A stretch of DNA of 64,000 nucleotides from Devosia sp. 1566 (GTDB lineage: Bacteria; Pseudomonadota; Alphaproteobacteria; Rhizobiales; Devosiaceae): positions 3,348,001-3,412,000 of the forward strand of contig NZ_CP034767.1 in assembly GCF_004005995.1 (NCBI RefSeq), read 5' to 3'. Below the pieces are notes generated by a model that was not told the origin of the DNA, ran no database searches, and saw only the letters and a list, made by a program, of their open reading frames with translations. This document shows, one piece after another, positions 1 through 8,913 of this stretch. The translations under genes were made by a program, and so were the position numbers. The number at the start of each line of letters is the position of its first letter. The stretch's first letter is position 1.

Positions 1-60
1 GACGTTGAAGAACGAGCTCTAGCGTACTTAAGCCCGCGGAAGGCAGATCGCATCGTCCAA

Positions 61-345
61 ATGACGCATCAGTTCGGCGGGGATACCCGCGCCTACTCGA
101 CCGCAAGGAACGGGGACCGCATCGCCACCATCGTCTGTCACGCTATGGCACAAGGACTGGCGGGCATGATCGACTTCAAAGAAGGTCACCCAGACCCTGA
201 CACCGCGGGGGCCGTCCATCATGAGTACGGCTTTGCTTTGGGGAAGTCTGTGGCTGAACACTGGCCTATGTCCCTCGAGGACATGGTCCATGCTTTCCGC
301 AATCCAGGCGGGGAATTTTTGCGGGGGATCGAGCATGAGCGATAA
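61..345 (+). CDS. small hypothetical protein (94 aa)
   Basis: I do not recognise a named family. The 94-residue protein begins MTHQFGGDT and has a readable centre (NGDRIATIVCHAMAQGLAGMID) but no membrane segment or signal peptide. Its stop overlaps the start of the next gene (ATG at 335, TAA ending at 345), which is the arrangement expected of co-translated genes and the main reason to prefer this strand over the overlapping reverse reading frame. Together with the following small ORFs it looks like part of a plasmid- or phage-type accessory cluster. Function unknown. Confidence 0.5.
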   Translation: MTHQFGGDTRAYSTARNGDRIATIVCHAMAQGLAGMIDFKEGHPDPDTAGAVHHEYGFALGKSVAEHWPMSLEDMVHAFRNPGGEFLRGIEHER

Positions 346-610
346 GCTGATCGCGGTCATCCCGAGAGACTCCGGGTGGCAGCTCCGCGTGAGCCTTGCT
401 GGGTCCGGAGGCCCGCACCTCCTCCGTCTGAGGGCTTATTTCCGCGGAGAAGATGGCAAGTTCCGCCCGGGCAAGCCGGGACTGAGTCTCCCGCTTCGTG
501 TTCTGCCTGCACTGGTTGGGGCGCTACGCGATGCCCAGGCTCAGAGTCCAGGTAATGCCATCCTAAGGAGGAACCGGCGCAATGAGCTCCTCAGAAAGCA
601 GAGGCCATGA
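335..610 (+). CDS. PC4 (transcriptional coactivator p15)-like ssDNA-binding protein
   Basis: This 91-aa protein starts at the ATG overlapping the previous gene, not at the upstream in-frame ATG at 221. Residues about 15-65 match the PC4/p15 pattern: a strand ending LLRLRAYF, a turn with GEDGKFRPGKPG, then SLPLRVLPALVGALRDA as the helix. PC4-fold proteins bind single-stranded DNA as dimers, and small bacterial versions are common on mobile elements. The C-terminal 20 residues are basic (RRNRRNELLRKQR). The frame stops at a TGA but remains open and protein-like after it (next entry), so the original protein may have been longer. Confidence 0.6.
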   Translation: MSDKLIAVIPRDSGWQLRVSLAGSGGPHLLRLRAYFRGEDGKFRPGKPGLSLPLRVLPALVGALRDAQAQSPGNAILRRNRRNELLRKQRP

Positions 611-751
611 TCGGAGCTGATCGGCATCCTTGATGCCCTGGACGGCGACCCCGACCAAGATCCGGAAACCGACCTCAACATCAACCCCACCAGTTTGCAG
701 GCCGTGGACCGTGTTCCGGCCAAGCACATCACGCGCCGGAGGGCAGCATGA
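611..751 (+). pseudogene. in-frame continuation after the PC4-like gene, without its own start
   Basis: Directly after the TGA of the PC4-like gene, in the same frame, 46 codons read as an acidic protein segment (SELIGILDALDGDPDQDPET, then DLNINPTS) and end in a TGA that overlaps the next gene's ATG (ATGA at 748-751). There is no ATG or GTG to start it. The composition and the overlap suggest a real coding segment, separated from its 5' part by a nonsense mutation or other decay. It could also be a separate gene with a lost start. Confidence 0.4.
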
Positions 752-951
752 AGCCTATCCTTGTCCCCACCTTAGCAGAGCTTGCAATCGAAATGGAGAA
801 GGCTGTTGCAGCCTTTCGGACTGCGGAAGCTGCTTGGGATGCCTATCCCCACCCCGGACCCAGCCGGGATGACCCGATCAACGTGCGGCTCGATGCGGAA
901 ACAGGGAACTGCCTCGACGTGGCAGCGCAAATAGGGGAGCTGCCAGCATAA
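748..951 (+). CDS. small hypothetical protein (67 aa)
   Basis: A 67-aa ORF starting MKPILVPTLAELAIEMEKAV, predicted mostly helical at the N terminus (AELAIEMEKAVAAFRTAEAA), followed by a loop rich in Pro and Asp. Its ATG overlaps the preceding stop (ATGA), consistent with translational coupling in the same accessory mini-operon. No family recognised. Confidence 0.4.
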   Translation: MKPILVPTLAELAIEMEKAVAAFRTAEAAWDAYPHPGPSRDDPINVRLDAETGNCLDVAAQIGELPA

Positions 952-1026
952 TCGCTTACCTACCTTCGGATCAAAGCGCGGGCTCTGAGCTTCGGCGGCG
1001 ATTACCTAATCAGCGCAGGCAATGGG

Positions 1027-1283
1027 ATGGATGACAAACTCATTGCCCAGCTTGTGTCCGGCCTCCTGGACGAGAGTATCCGCTAATCAAGCTCATAGAG
1101 AAAGGCCTGACGCTGACCAAGCGCGACCTCCTTACCCGGCTCAACCAGATGGAGAAGGCGCTGGGTACTCAGGCGCAGCGTGCCGACGCGGCCGAGCGCG
1201 CCAACAGCGCCTTGATTGCCGAAGTGGTGCGGCTGCGCGCCATGGCACTAGAAAGCACCGCCCCATTGCCTGTTTCGGCTTAG
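1027..1283 (+). pseudogene. frameshifted small coiled-coil protein
   Basis: The sequence reads MDDKLIAQLVSGLLDESIR from an ATG at 1027 and hits TAA at 1084. The frame one base back (from about 1077) continues as LIKLIEKGLTLTKRDLLTRL, QMEKALGTQAQRADAAERAN and ends at TAG 1281-1283. Joined, the two frames make a roughly 85-aa Leu/Glu/Ala-rich protein likely to form a coiled coil. I infer a frameshift near 1077-1090. The upstream 952-1026 contains nothing clear. Confidence 0.4.
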
Positions 1284-1397
1284 AGCCGCCCAACGATTTA
1301 TTAATCGATTACAACGAAGTGGTGAGCGTGACACCTGCAGTGAAGGCGGTGGCGTAGGCGTCGCTTTGATAGTTCCACTGTTTCGAGCAAATGACTG

Positions 1398-3575
1398 ATG
1401 TCGAATAACTCCCCCACGACCATCGTAGATGGTCTGTCCAGACCCTTCCGCCGCGACTTAACCTTCGGAACTTTGCACATGGGTTTGGGGCTTTTGCTCG
1501 GCCTCATCCCAGTGCTGTTCAACCATCGGTTCTTCCTCAAGGACGACATGGAGCATCAGTTCCTGCCCATGTTCTACCATGTGGGCCGATTGCTGCGCCT
1601 GGGTGAGTTTCCGACCCTGACGCTGTCGAGCTGGTTTGGCAGCAACATTGTTAGCGAATTTCAGTTCGCGCTGTTTAATCCCGTGAGCTTAGCACTTAAC
1701 GCCATACTGCCCTCTTTCACGGATTATGAAGCCGGCGCGGCGTTTCTGGCTTGCGTATATTACGCCATTCTCGCCCCCGGCTGTTTTGTGCTGGCACGCA
1801 CCTTCAGTATCGAACGCGGCTGGGCTTCCTTGCTCGCTTTGTGCATCACGTCAGGGAACTTCCTCAGCTATTGGGGCGCTTCAAACTGGTTCCCCATGTT
1901 CTCGTCCTTTGCCTGGTTCGTTTGGGCGTGGGCGTTTCTGCGCCTGTCGCTCCGGGGCCGCCGTTATTGGCTGGGGGCAGCGCTGTTTTGCTACCTGACC
2001 ATCACGATGGGCTTTCCCTACACCATCCTGCTCCTTGGCTTCGTGGCCGCGCTGCACCTGGTGGAGCAGTTCCGTGTTGATCGCTCGTGGGTGCGCGCCC
2101 TGCTGTCTGTGATGCCCCTGGGTATTGCATTGTTGCTCAGTGCCCTGCCGCTGCTTGCTTTGGTGGGGGCAAGCAGCGTTTCGTCGCGCACGAGCACGGT
2201 GTTCAACAACGGCTTCATGATGCCCAATCTGGCGGACGTGCTGCAGGTCAGTGCGCCGCTACATTTCGGCTTTCTCAAGCTGTGGCACGGCTACGGCCCG
2301 GCCGAGACCCCGATCTTTTATGTCGCCTGGTTCCTGGCGCCGCTGGCAGCATTGCTTGATTGGAGGTCGTTCAACTGGCGGCAGCCGGCCGTGCTCTCGC
2401 TGTTGATCCTTGGAGGTCTAGTGGTGATTGCCTTTCAGGGGCCCGAAGAGTTTTCGCTCCTGCATTTCCTCCTGCGCTGGATACCGTTCCTCCATCTAGC
2501 GCTGCTGCTGCTGTTCGCTCTTGTTGTTACGCAGGTGGGCCTGGTCTGGTCACGTTATCGGCTGATGCTGGCTGGCGCCCTAATCGGCTTGGCGCACTTG
2601 ACCTCTTGGCAGCTGACGCCCGGCCGCGGACGGGTCTTGCTGGTTTCCCTTCTCATCTGCGTTGGCGCGTTTGGGATGTTGGCCATGCTGCGCCAGCGGC
2701 GCGCCGCCATGCTTGGCTGGGCCGGCGCAGTCACCTTGCTGCTGTTCACCGCCACGCATGGCCTGATCCGCCAAAACAATGCCTTTGAGGATGTGAACTT
2801 TCCGCGCTATTCGAGCGCCGCTGCAGACGCCCTGACCACAGATGCGCCGCCCGCCTATGAAATCGTGCTTGGGCCGGCCGGCTATGGCACCAATCCTGAG
2901 CGCGCCGCTGAATTTGTCAGCGGCTATATTTTCTTCGAACAAGGCAAGAGCCGCATCAATGGCTACAGCGCCATCGGCCACCAGCCCCTAACCGATCTGC
3001 TCTGCATGCCTTGGAATGGCTCCACCTGCCCGGAAGCGGCGACGCGGCTGTTCGCTATAGAACCGGAAACCGGTCAGCCTTTTGTGGACCTGTTTCGTAT
3101 CAACAGCATCATCGCGCACAGGGGCGAGCACCTGGAGACCTTGCTGCCGCAGCTCGGTTCCGAATGGCGGCTCGCATTTGACGGTGTTTATACCCAGCGC
3201 TACATTCGCGAACTGACTACCATGCCTGGCTCCTTGGCCTGGGCCTCCCCCGGAATAGCGGCGGCGCAAACAGCGCCCGCGACCTTCACCCAAGCTAAAT
3301 TGAGAGTTGCGAACACAGGCGCAGAACCGGGGACTCTGGTGTTTGCCCGGGCGTGGTGGCCGGGTTACCGAGCCGAGTTAAACGGAACGCCCATAGCGGT
3401 GCGGGCGGTTGACGGTATCTTCACCGCCATAGACATCGCGGCCGGGAGCAATGGGGAACTTAGGCTGTTCTATGCACCCCCGCTGCTCACCGCCGGCTTA
3501 ATCGGAGTTGCGCTAGGTTTGATCCTGACCCTTACCCTGCTGCTGGCGTACCGGCGGTTGGTGGTGAAGGGCTAA
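1398..3575 (+). CDS. YfhO-like multispanning membrane protein (GT-C type)
   Basis: A 725-residue integral membrane protein with about a dozen hydrophobic segments spread over residues 25-470 and a final one near 695-720. The first extracytoplasmic loop carries an acidic motif, KDDMEHQ (residues 48-54), in the place where GT-C glycosyltransferases and YfhO proteins keep their Asp residues. A large soluble region (about 470-690) precedes the last membrane helix. YfhO-type proteins are thought to transfer sugars from polyprenyl carriers to cell-surface polymers; the substrate here cannot be told. It stands alone, between decayed accessory genes. Start ATG at 1398 has only a weak ribosome site. 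Confidence 0.65.
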   Translation: MSNNSPTTIVDGLSRPFRRDLTFGTLHMGLGLLLGLIPVLFNHRFFLKDDMEHQFLPMFYHVGRLLRLGEFPTLTLSSWFGSNIVSEFQFALFNPVSLALNAILPSFTDYEAGAAFLACVYYAILAPGCFVLARTFSIERGWASLLALCITSGNFLSYWGASNWFPMFSSFAWFVWAWAFLRLSLRGRRYWLGAALFCYLTITMGFPYTILLLGFVAALHLVEQFRVDRSWVRALLSVMPLGIALLLSALPLLALVGASSVSSRTSTVFNNGFMMPNLADVLQVSAPLHFGFLKLWHGYGPAETPIFYVAWFLAPLAALLDWRSFNWRQPAVLSLLILGGLVVIAFQGPEEFSLLHFLLRWIPFLHLALLLLFALVVTQVGLVWSRYRLMLAGALIGLAHLTSWQLTPGRGRVLLVSLLICVGAFGMLAMLRQRRAAMLGWAGAVTLLLFTATHGLIRQNNAFEDVNFPRYSSAAADALTTDAPPAYEIVLGPAGYGTNPERAAEFVSGYIFFEQGKSRINGYSAIGHQPLTDLLCMPWNGSTCPEAATRLFAIEPETGQPFVDLFRINSIIAHRGEHLETLLPQLGSEWRLAFDGVYTQRYIRELTTMPGSLAWASPGIAAAQTAPATFTQAKLRVANTGAEPGTLVFARAWWPGYRAELNGTPIAVRAVDGIFTAIDIAAGSNGELRLFYAPPLLTAGLIGVALGLILTLTLLLAYRRLVVKG

Positions 3576-3707
3576 GCCGATGGCCATCTATATAGCCTCT
3601 ACTTCAGACGCGAGTTCGTCCATCTAGAGGGTGCGCGCAGCCGAAAAGGACAGCGCGCTGCCCTATCTTTCAAGGGCATCGGTGAACTAAATGGCGGGAG
3701 TGGGAGG

Positions 3708-4750
3708 ATGCAAATGGCTCGGTGCAATAGGCTGATAGCGATGGCGCCGGGGCGTTCCTCTGCTCAACATCCGGGGTAACAATGGCCCAGGACGGCGCCA
3801 CCCGATATGGCCCCTTCACGCTTCCACCTAATGCTCCCAATACAATCCAGATGCGAGGGGACTTCACTCCTACGACCGCGCGCGAGTTTGCGAATGCGCT
3901 GCAGGCCCGCCCCGGCGCCAACCTTCTAGACCTAGCCAGCAACGGCGGTGACGCTCTCGATGCCCTTGCCGTCGCCGGAGAAGTGTTCGCCCGCAAGATG
4001 GACACTAGGATATCGGCAGGAGCCGGCTGCTACTCAGCTTGCGCTTATGTGTTTCTAGCCGGAGACAACCGCCAGGCCGCAGGCGAACTGGGCGTGCACC
4101 AGGTTTCCGGCCCGGGTGACGTTGACCTGACCGCAGCTCAGTACACAATTGCCGATATCCTCGACGCTATGGCAAAGTTCGGTGTCCACTCCGCCGTAGT
4201 CACCACCATGTTCCGCACGCCGCCAGAAGGCATGTATGTTTTCAGCCGGCAGGAGCTGGCTGCCCTATCCATCGAGCGAGGTGAGGGAGACCATACCCCA
4301 TTGGCAGCTCAGGAAAATCAGACAGCTGCGCCCGAGGCACCGGCATACAGCTCAAACGTGCAAGTAGTCGCCCAAACGCGCACTGAGCCCTTTCCTGAGT
4401 TTCTCGACCTAGTAATGCCCGTTGCGACCCCTGCCCCGCTATCGCAGACGCTGGAGCGCATCGGCTTTACAGAAGCGGGCGTTCGGATAGCCGCTCCGGT
4501 TCTTGCTGCCGTTCTGGGTGCAGACACTATTCCCAGCCTGTCAGAAATTCGGGTGCTGTTCGGGCCATTGAACTACGGCTCCAAAAACTTTGTGCCTTAC
4601 AGGGTGAGCCTCTATGGCGGCCCTGAGCGGCTCCACCTTGGAACGATAGCTCTTACGGATGTTGGCGACTACAAGCAGGGCAGCGATCCGATGGCTGCTG
4701 CGGGCGGCAATGATGGGCATTTAGGAAAACACCGACGCTCTCGGCATTGA
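3708..4750 (+). pseudogene. ClpP-like periplasmic protein, frameshifted signal peptide and altered C terminus
   Basis: The main frame (from ATG 3782, 322 aa) has a ClpP/crotonase-like core: LASNGGD at residues 51-57 and a probable nucleophile in CYSACAYVFLAG (Ser85). Such COG3904-type proteins are normally exported. A good ribosome site and ATG at 3708 start a signal-peptide-like MARCNRLIAMA, and the main frame just upstream of 3782 reads GAFLCSTSGVTMAQDG, the end of a signal peptide. A frameshift near 3740-3750 therefore appears to separate the signal peptide from the enzyme. The C-terminal domain breaks off after ALTDVGDYKQG into unrelated basic sequence. I think the gene is inactive or makes a cytoplasmic form. 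Confidence 0.5.
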
Positions 4751-4979
4751 TGCTGCGCTAAGGCTGAATGGACAGCCATCAGGGCCACAGCAAGAAGGGC
4801 CACGCCCTGCGCGTCTTTTCCGCCTTCACCGAAAGGCGGTTCACAGGTCGAGACATTATTTTTCCCGGTTCCACCACGCCGAACGGCCACGCTGCTGCAC
4901 ATGTTAGGCTTGCTTTTACGGTCCAGAGCTAAGCGACGTCGCTTACCTTCGTGAATTCAACCATTCTAAGTAAGGAAAG
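4751..4979. other. intergenic debris
   Basis: Another frame just after the ClpP-like gene reads ENTDALGIDAALRLNG, possibly more of its decayed C terminus. Otherwise nothing supportable is seen up to the tRNA fragment. Confidence 0.3.
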
Positions 4980-4998
4980 TGGCGGAGCGGGAGGGACT
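4980..4998 (-). other. tRNA-Ser 3'-end fragment, probable integrase attachment site
   Basis: The + strand reads TGGCGGAGCGGGAGGGACT. Its complement, AGTCCCTCCCGCTCCGCCA, is the acceptor-stem and T-arm end of a bacterial tRNA-Ser, including CCA. The similarity stops inside the T-loop, so no complete tRNA is present. Tyrosine integrases typically use this part of tRNA genes as att core. The fragment lies 125 bp from the end of the integrase gene, as expected of an attL/attR site. The partner copy is not in the window. Confidence 0.55.
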
Positions 4999-5123
4999 CT
5001 GCACGAATTCCACGTTTTCGCCCGGATATTGGCGGTTTGCACGCGGCATAAAACGCCGGTTGGTACAAGCCGAGGTACAATCGCGGATCCAGCTCGGCTT
5101 TGCAAGGGTCTGCATTGTGCCCC

Positions 5124-6062
5124 TCACTTCCATTGACACATAGTCTGCCCCGAGGGCCGAAAGACCTGTGCAGCACCCCTGACCCTCGCTACGCTTGCCG
5201 GCGAGGGTCGTCCTGCCAGCCTGAGCCCCACCCAACCGGTCCTGCGCTTGGCATAATGCGTCATGGCAGTGTGCACCGAGGCATGACCGGCAGAGGCGGC
5301 GACCTCCTCGGGCGCCATCCAGCTCTTGGCCGTAGCCATCCCGACATGGCGCAGGGTGTAGAGGCTAACCCGCGCGATGCCGAGGCATTTGCAGATGCGG
5401 GCTAATCGCGAAGCGAGCCGGTTATGGAGCTTCTTCCAGGCGCCGGCCTCCTGGACCGCCGTACGCAGGCGCTCGACGAACTTCACAAGAGCGGCAATGG
5501 CCTTCTTGCCCATGGATTGGAGATCACGCGCGCGTTCCTCGCCATTTCCCCGCCCATTGGTGGCCTTGGCGTTCTGCACCATCAACATCATGCCCTCCAC
5601 CCGAGCGTTGAGATATTCGACCGGCCGCAGGAAGAGCGCTGCCCCGAAGACCAGGAAGCCCCGGATCAGCTTGTCATCTGACCGTCCCGAATCATGGAGG
5701 AACTGCTCCAGCCGGGTGAACTGCGCGATGGGCAGGCTCTTGCGCTTCTTTGCCGAGGTCTTTCGAGGTCCCGAGTTCGTCGGCAAGGGCCCCCTGCGCA
5801 AGCGCTCTACAAGGAGCGTACGTGCTGTAGGATGAAATGGTAACGTCTCCAGTGCCATCAGGATGGCGGCCCGATACTGCCGCACGGTGCTGGGCGACCA
5901 GCGTTCATCCTGGGCACAGAACCAGCCGGTGAGTTCCAGCATATCCCCGCCGGCCCGATCTTCCCGCTCGGCCATCAGGCGTAAGTCATGGACCCTCTGG
6001 CGATAGGCCGCTATTGTTTGTTCGCTACGGCTGGCGATCCGCCCGGTGCAATCGGTGGTCAT
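5124..6062 (-). CDS. tyrosine recombinase / phage-type integrase
   Basis: A 312-aa site-specific recombinase. Residues about 15-90 form a SAM-like N-terminal DNA-binding domain (ending in HPTARTLLVERLRRG). The catalytic domain follows a basic linker (KTSAKKRK). Visible active-site residues are Arg146 (LRPVEYL), Arg238 in YTLRHVG, His260 (SAGHASVH) and the nucleophile Tyr270 (MTHYAK); the usual His of HxxR is a Tyr here. The gene lies next to a tRNA-Ser 3' fragment, so it probably integrated an island at that tRNA. The C-terminal 40 residues (GLRLAGRPSPAS onwards) extend past the usual end and may be a changed tail. Confidence 0.8.
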   Translation of the reverse strand: MTTDCTGRIASRSEQTIAAYRQRVHDLRLMAEREDRAGGDMLELTGWFCAQDERWSPSTVRQYRAAILMALETLPFHPTARTLLVERLRRGPLPTNSGPRKTSAKKRKSLPIAQFTRLEQFLHDSGRSDDKLIRGFLVFGAALFLRPVEYLNARVEGMMLMVQNAKATNGRGNGEERARDLQSMGKKAIAALVKFVERLRTAVQEAGAWKKLHNRLASRLARICKCLGIARVSLYTLRHVGMATAKSWMAPEEVAASAGHASVHTAMTHYAKRRTGWVGLRLAGRPSPASVARVRGAAQVFRPSGQTMCQWK

Positions 6063-6459
6063 GGTGACCGTCTCCCCTTGTTACTCGACGCATCGCGAAC
6101 ACCCTGTCCACGAACGCGGCAAGCCACAAGCTCACAAGCCGGTGATCGATTCCGGCCATCTCTGGTAGGCCTATATTCGTCCCCGGCGCGGCGATGGACG
6201 AACCCGACGGTCAATTCCTACAAGTGCACCGATCGGCCGCACACCACGTCGAGGCCACCTGGGCGCCCAATTGATGGCAATCGCGCGGCACCAAACCCAC
6301 GCGTGCAAGACGGGTGTCTGCTTAATCCCTGCTTCCAGATGCGGCGCTGTGCCTGCGGCGACCTTGATCGATATCCGCTGCATGTTGCGCGCTGCTAGCG
6401 GGATCCTGGTCCGTCGGTGAACTTTCGAAGCTGGACAAGAACGGAAACCGGCTCTAGCA
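6063..6459. other. intergenic, nothing recognised
   Basis: About 400 bp between the integrase gene and the cobalamin riboswitch. Reading frames exist on both strands but none has a convincing start, composition or family resemblance. It may contain the integrase promoter and that of the riboswitch transcript. Confidence 0.3.
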
Positions 6460-6625
6460 ATTTGTTGCCTCGGTGCCCGCGCTTGCGGGAGAATCGGAAA
6501 CGCGGTGCAAAACCGCGGCGCGCCCAGCGCTGTAACGGGGATCCTCGGGAACTATGCCACTGGTCTTGGCCGGGAAGGCTCCCGAAGGAGTTGAACCGAA
6601 GCCAGAAGACCGGCCAGGCCTATAT
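6460..6625 (+). promoter_or_regulatory. cobalamin riboswitch
   Basis: Conserved elements occur in the right order: TCGGTGCCCGC (about 6470), GAATCGGAAACGCGGTGC with its pairing partner GCAAAACCGCGG, the core CGCCCAGCGCTGTAACGGGG (the B12-box part of the consensus), then GCCACTGG (6556-6563), GGGAAGGCTCCC and finally GAAGCCAGAAGACCGGCC. This is the layout of the adenosylcobalamin-type aptamer. The bluB start lies about 50 bases downstream, so B12 binding should reduce expression of the DMB synthase gene. Confidence 0.88.
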
Positions 6626-6673
6626 CGGTCGCTGTGTGGAGAGCAGCCCCTGTCAAACCACAGGAGCATCGCC

Positions 6674-7372
6674 ATGCCTGCCAGTTTTGATCGCCCCGCC
6701 GCCCTTCAATATGCACCGTCAGGTCCGTTTTCCGCCGAGGAGAAGGCCGCGGTGTACAGGGCCATCCAGACGCGCCGCGACGTGAGACGGGATTTTCTGC
6801 CCGACGCCATTCCGGAGCCGGTGCTATGGCGCATGCTAGAGGCCGCCCACCATGCTCCCTCAGTAGGGTTGATGCAGCCCTGGAACTTCCTGATCGTCAC
6901 CGCACTAGCACAAAAAGCGCGGATCAGGGCCATTTTCGAGCGCGCCAATGCAGAGGCGATGGCCATGTTCCCGCCTGAGCGCAGAGGAGCCTATGCGGCC
7001 CTCAAGCTTGAGGGCATTTTGCAGGCTCCTGTCGGGATTTGCGTGACCTGCGACCCGGGCAGGGCAGGTCCGGTGGCGCTTGGGGCGACCCATATGCCGG
7101 ACATGGCCGTGTTCAGCACGGTTTGTGCCATCCAGAACCTGTGGCTGGCCGGCCGCGCAGAAGGGGTTGGTGTCGGCTGGGTGAGTATCCTCGATGAAGG
7201 AGCTCTCAAGGAGGTGCTGGGCATTCCCTCCCAGCTACGTGTGGTCGCCTATCTCTGCGCGGGGCTGGTAGAGCAGACAATGACGAGCCCAGAACTCGAG
7301 CAGCGTGGATGGCGCCAGCGCCTCCCGCTCGAGCAGCTGGTCTATCGTGATCGCTGGGGTGAGACCGCCTGA
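6674..7372 (+). CDS. bluB: 5,6-dimethylbenzimidazole synthase BluB
   Basis: BluB cleaves reduced FMN with oxygen to make 5,6-dimethylbenzimidazole, the lower ligand of B12. The 232-aa protein has the nitroreductase fold: the FMN-contacting RRDVRRDF at residues 34-41, APSVGLMQPWNF at about 61-72, and GVGVGWVSILD in the C-terminal half. The start is ATG 6674, behind CAGGAG; an in-frame ATG at 6554 lies inside the riboswitch and is rejected. The gene stands alone under a cobalamin riboswitch. Length and motifs match intact family members. Confidence 0.92.
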   Translation: MPASFDRPAALQYAPSGPFSAEEKAAVYRAIQTRRDVRRDFLPDAIPEPVLWRMLEAAHHAPSVGLMQPWNFLIVTALAQKARIRAIFERANAEAMAMFPPERRGAYAALKLEGILQAPVGICVTCDPGRAGPVALGATHMPDMAVFSTVCAIQNLWLAGRAEGVGVGWVSILDEGALKEVLGIPSQLRVVAYLCAGLVEQTMTSPELEQRGWRQRLPLEQLVYRDRWGETA

Positions 7373-7526
7373 AAGCGCCGTATGTCCAGCCAGAGATGGT
7401 CTTGATCGGCAAAGCCTATTCCCGCTCTGCCATTGATTATCGGGCGCCGTGACACAGTAGCCTACGGGCCGAAAATTTCTTAAAGAACATGAGTTAGGGT
7501 CCGTTAGCCAATACTGAGGGGCCAAC

Positions 7527-8858
7527 GTGAAGTTGTTCGACATGCGACCGCCATACGCAGCTGTTCCTGAGCGAAAGCTGGGCAGCAGGTTGGATCGCAT
7601 TCGCTCCTTGCTGGGTCTATCCTCCGCCAGTCTTCGCTGTTTAACGGCCGGCGGTTCAACTCCAACTGTTCAGAGTGGATCCTCCCTTGTGTTGAAAGGT
7701 GCCGCTTTGAACTTTGAGCGGCGCGCGCGGACAGTCCGGCTACCCTTGGTCCTGGCCAACCTCTATGCCCACGAAACGCTCGCTCCCGACCAACTAAGGT
7801 TTGCTGACGGTTCGCCGGTTGGCTTTCTTGCTTTTCTGCCTCTTGGTGGGAACGCCCACTCTCCCAGCCATCTGCTGACGTTGGGTGATAAAACGCCACG
7901 GAGCCTCGGCACGGCGAACCAATTAGCCATGATTGCGCTGGAGGCCTTTCATCCCGGACAGATTGAAAGCGGAGGTCCCGCATCATTCGACGTGAGCGAC
8001 GACCTGATACTCATAGACCAGGCTACAGCGAGCGCCGGTTTGGGCATTTGGCAGTGTCATCTGGCTGAAAATGCGCTTCGGTGGAGTTCTGGAGTTTATG
8101 ACCTGTTTGGTATCGAGCGAGGCGCCCCTCTGAGCCGGGACCGCACAGTCAGCCACTATTCGGATACCTCGCGAGCCGCGATGGAAGAATCCCGCGCGCG
8201 GGCTATCGAAGCTAGAGGCGAGTTCACCATGGACGCCGAGATCATCCGAGCGGATGGTCAGAAGCGATGGATGCGTCTTTCAGCAGGGGTCCAGTTGACC
8301 AACGGCCGCCCTGAAAGGCTCTTCGGCACCAAGCAGGACATCACCGAGGATCGTCTCCTGATCGACCGCATGCGTCATCTTGCAGAGACAGATGCCATGA
8401 CGGGTTTAGCCAACAGGGCACGCCTTCAGGCGCGCCTGGATCGGCCGCAAGGAATCAGCGCCTTGCTGCTCGTGGACCTCGATGGCTTCAAGGCCATAAA
8501 CGACACTTACGGTCACGCCTTTGGTGATGCATGTCTCAGAGAGATGGCACAGCGGTTGCGTGCTTGCTGTGTCGACGTTCCTCTTGTCGGCAGACTTGGA
8601 GGTGACGAGTTCGCGGTAGTTTTACACGCGGAGCATGGGCCTGAGTATGCTGAGCGCTTGGCCCGTCAGATAGTGGAGGTCATGCAGTTGCCGTTTGAAT
8701 ATCATGGTGCAAAGGTCCAGCTGGGCGCCTCCGTGGGGCTGGCCTTTCGTTTGGAAGAGGCAGGAGAGGAGCTTTTCCGGCAGGCAGACCAGGCGCTATA
8801 TGCCGCGAAAGCTGAAGGCCGCGGAACAAGCCGCAGTTTCAGCAGAGCCGGTTGCTAG
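7527..8858 (+). CDS. PAS-GGDEF diguanylate cyclase
   Basis: A 443-aa signalling protein expected to make c-di-GMP from two GTP. Residues 1-145 are unassigned. Residues about 160-280 form a PAS domain with PAC tail (GLGIWQCHLAENALRWSSGV ... RLFGTKQDITEDR). The cyclase domain follows (TDAMTGLANRARL, VDLDGFKAINDTYGHAFGD) with intact GGDEF at residues 358-362. No RxxD inhibitory site is visible five residues before GGDEF, so product inhibition may be absent. No transmembrane helix is evident, so sensing is probably cytoplasmic. GTG at 7527, preceded by GAGGGG, is the likely start; ATG 7542 is an alternative. Confidence 0.85.
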   Translation: MKLFDMRPPYAAVPERKLGSRLDRIRSLLGLSSASLRCLTAGGSTPTVQSGSSLVLKGAALNFERRARTVRLPLVLANLYAHETLAPDQLRFADGSPVGFLAFLPLGGNAHSPSHLLTLGDKTPRSLGTANQLAMIALEAFHPGQIESGGPASFDVSDDLILIDQATASAGLGIWQCHLAENALRWSSGVYDLFGIERGAPLSRDRTVSHYSDTSRAAMEESRARAIEARGEFTMDAEIIRADGQKRWMRLSAGVQLTNGRPERLFGTKQDITEDRLLIDRMRHLAETDAMTGLANRARLQARLDRPQGISALLLVDLDGFKAINDTYGHAFGDACLREMAQRLRACCVDVPLVGRLGGDEFAVVLHAEHGPEYAERLARQIVEVMQLPFEYHGAKVQLGASVGLAFRLEEAGEELFRQADQALYAAKAEGRGTSRSFSRAGC

Positions 8859-8913
8859 CGGTCGACGCAACTCCATCATGGTCATCGCTCCATTGATAGG
8901 TCGGCTTCATCTC

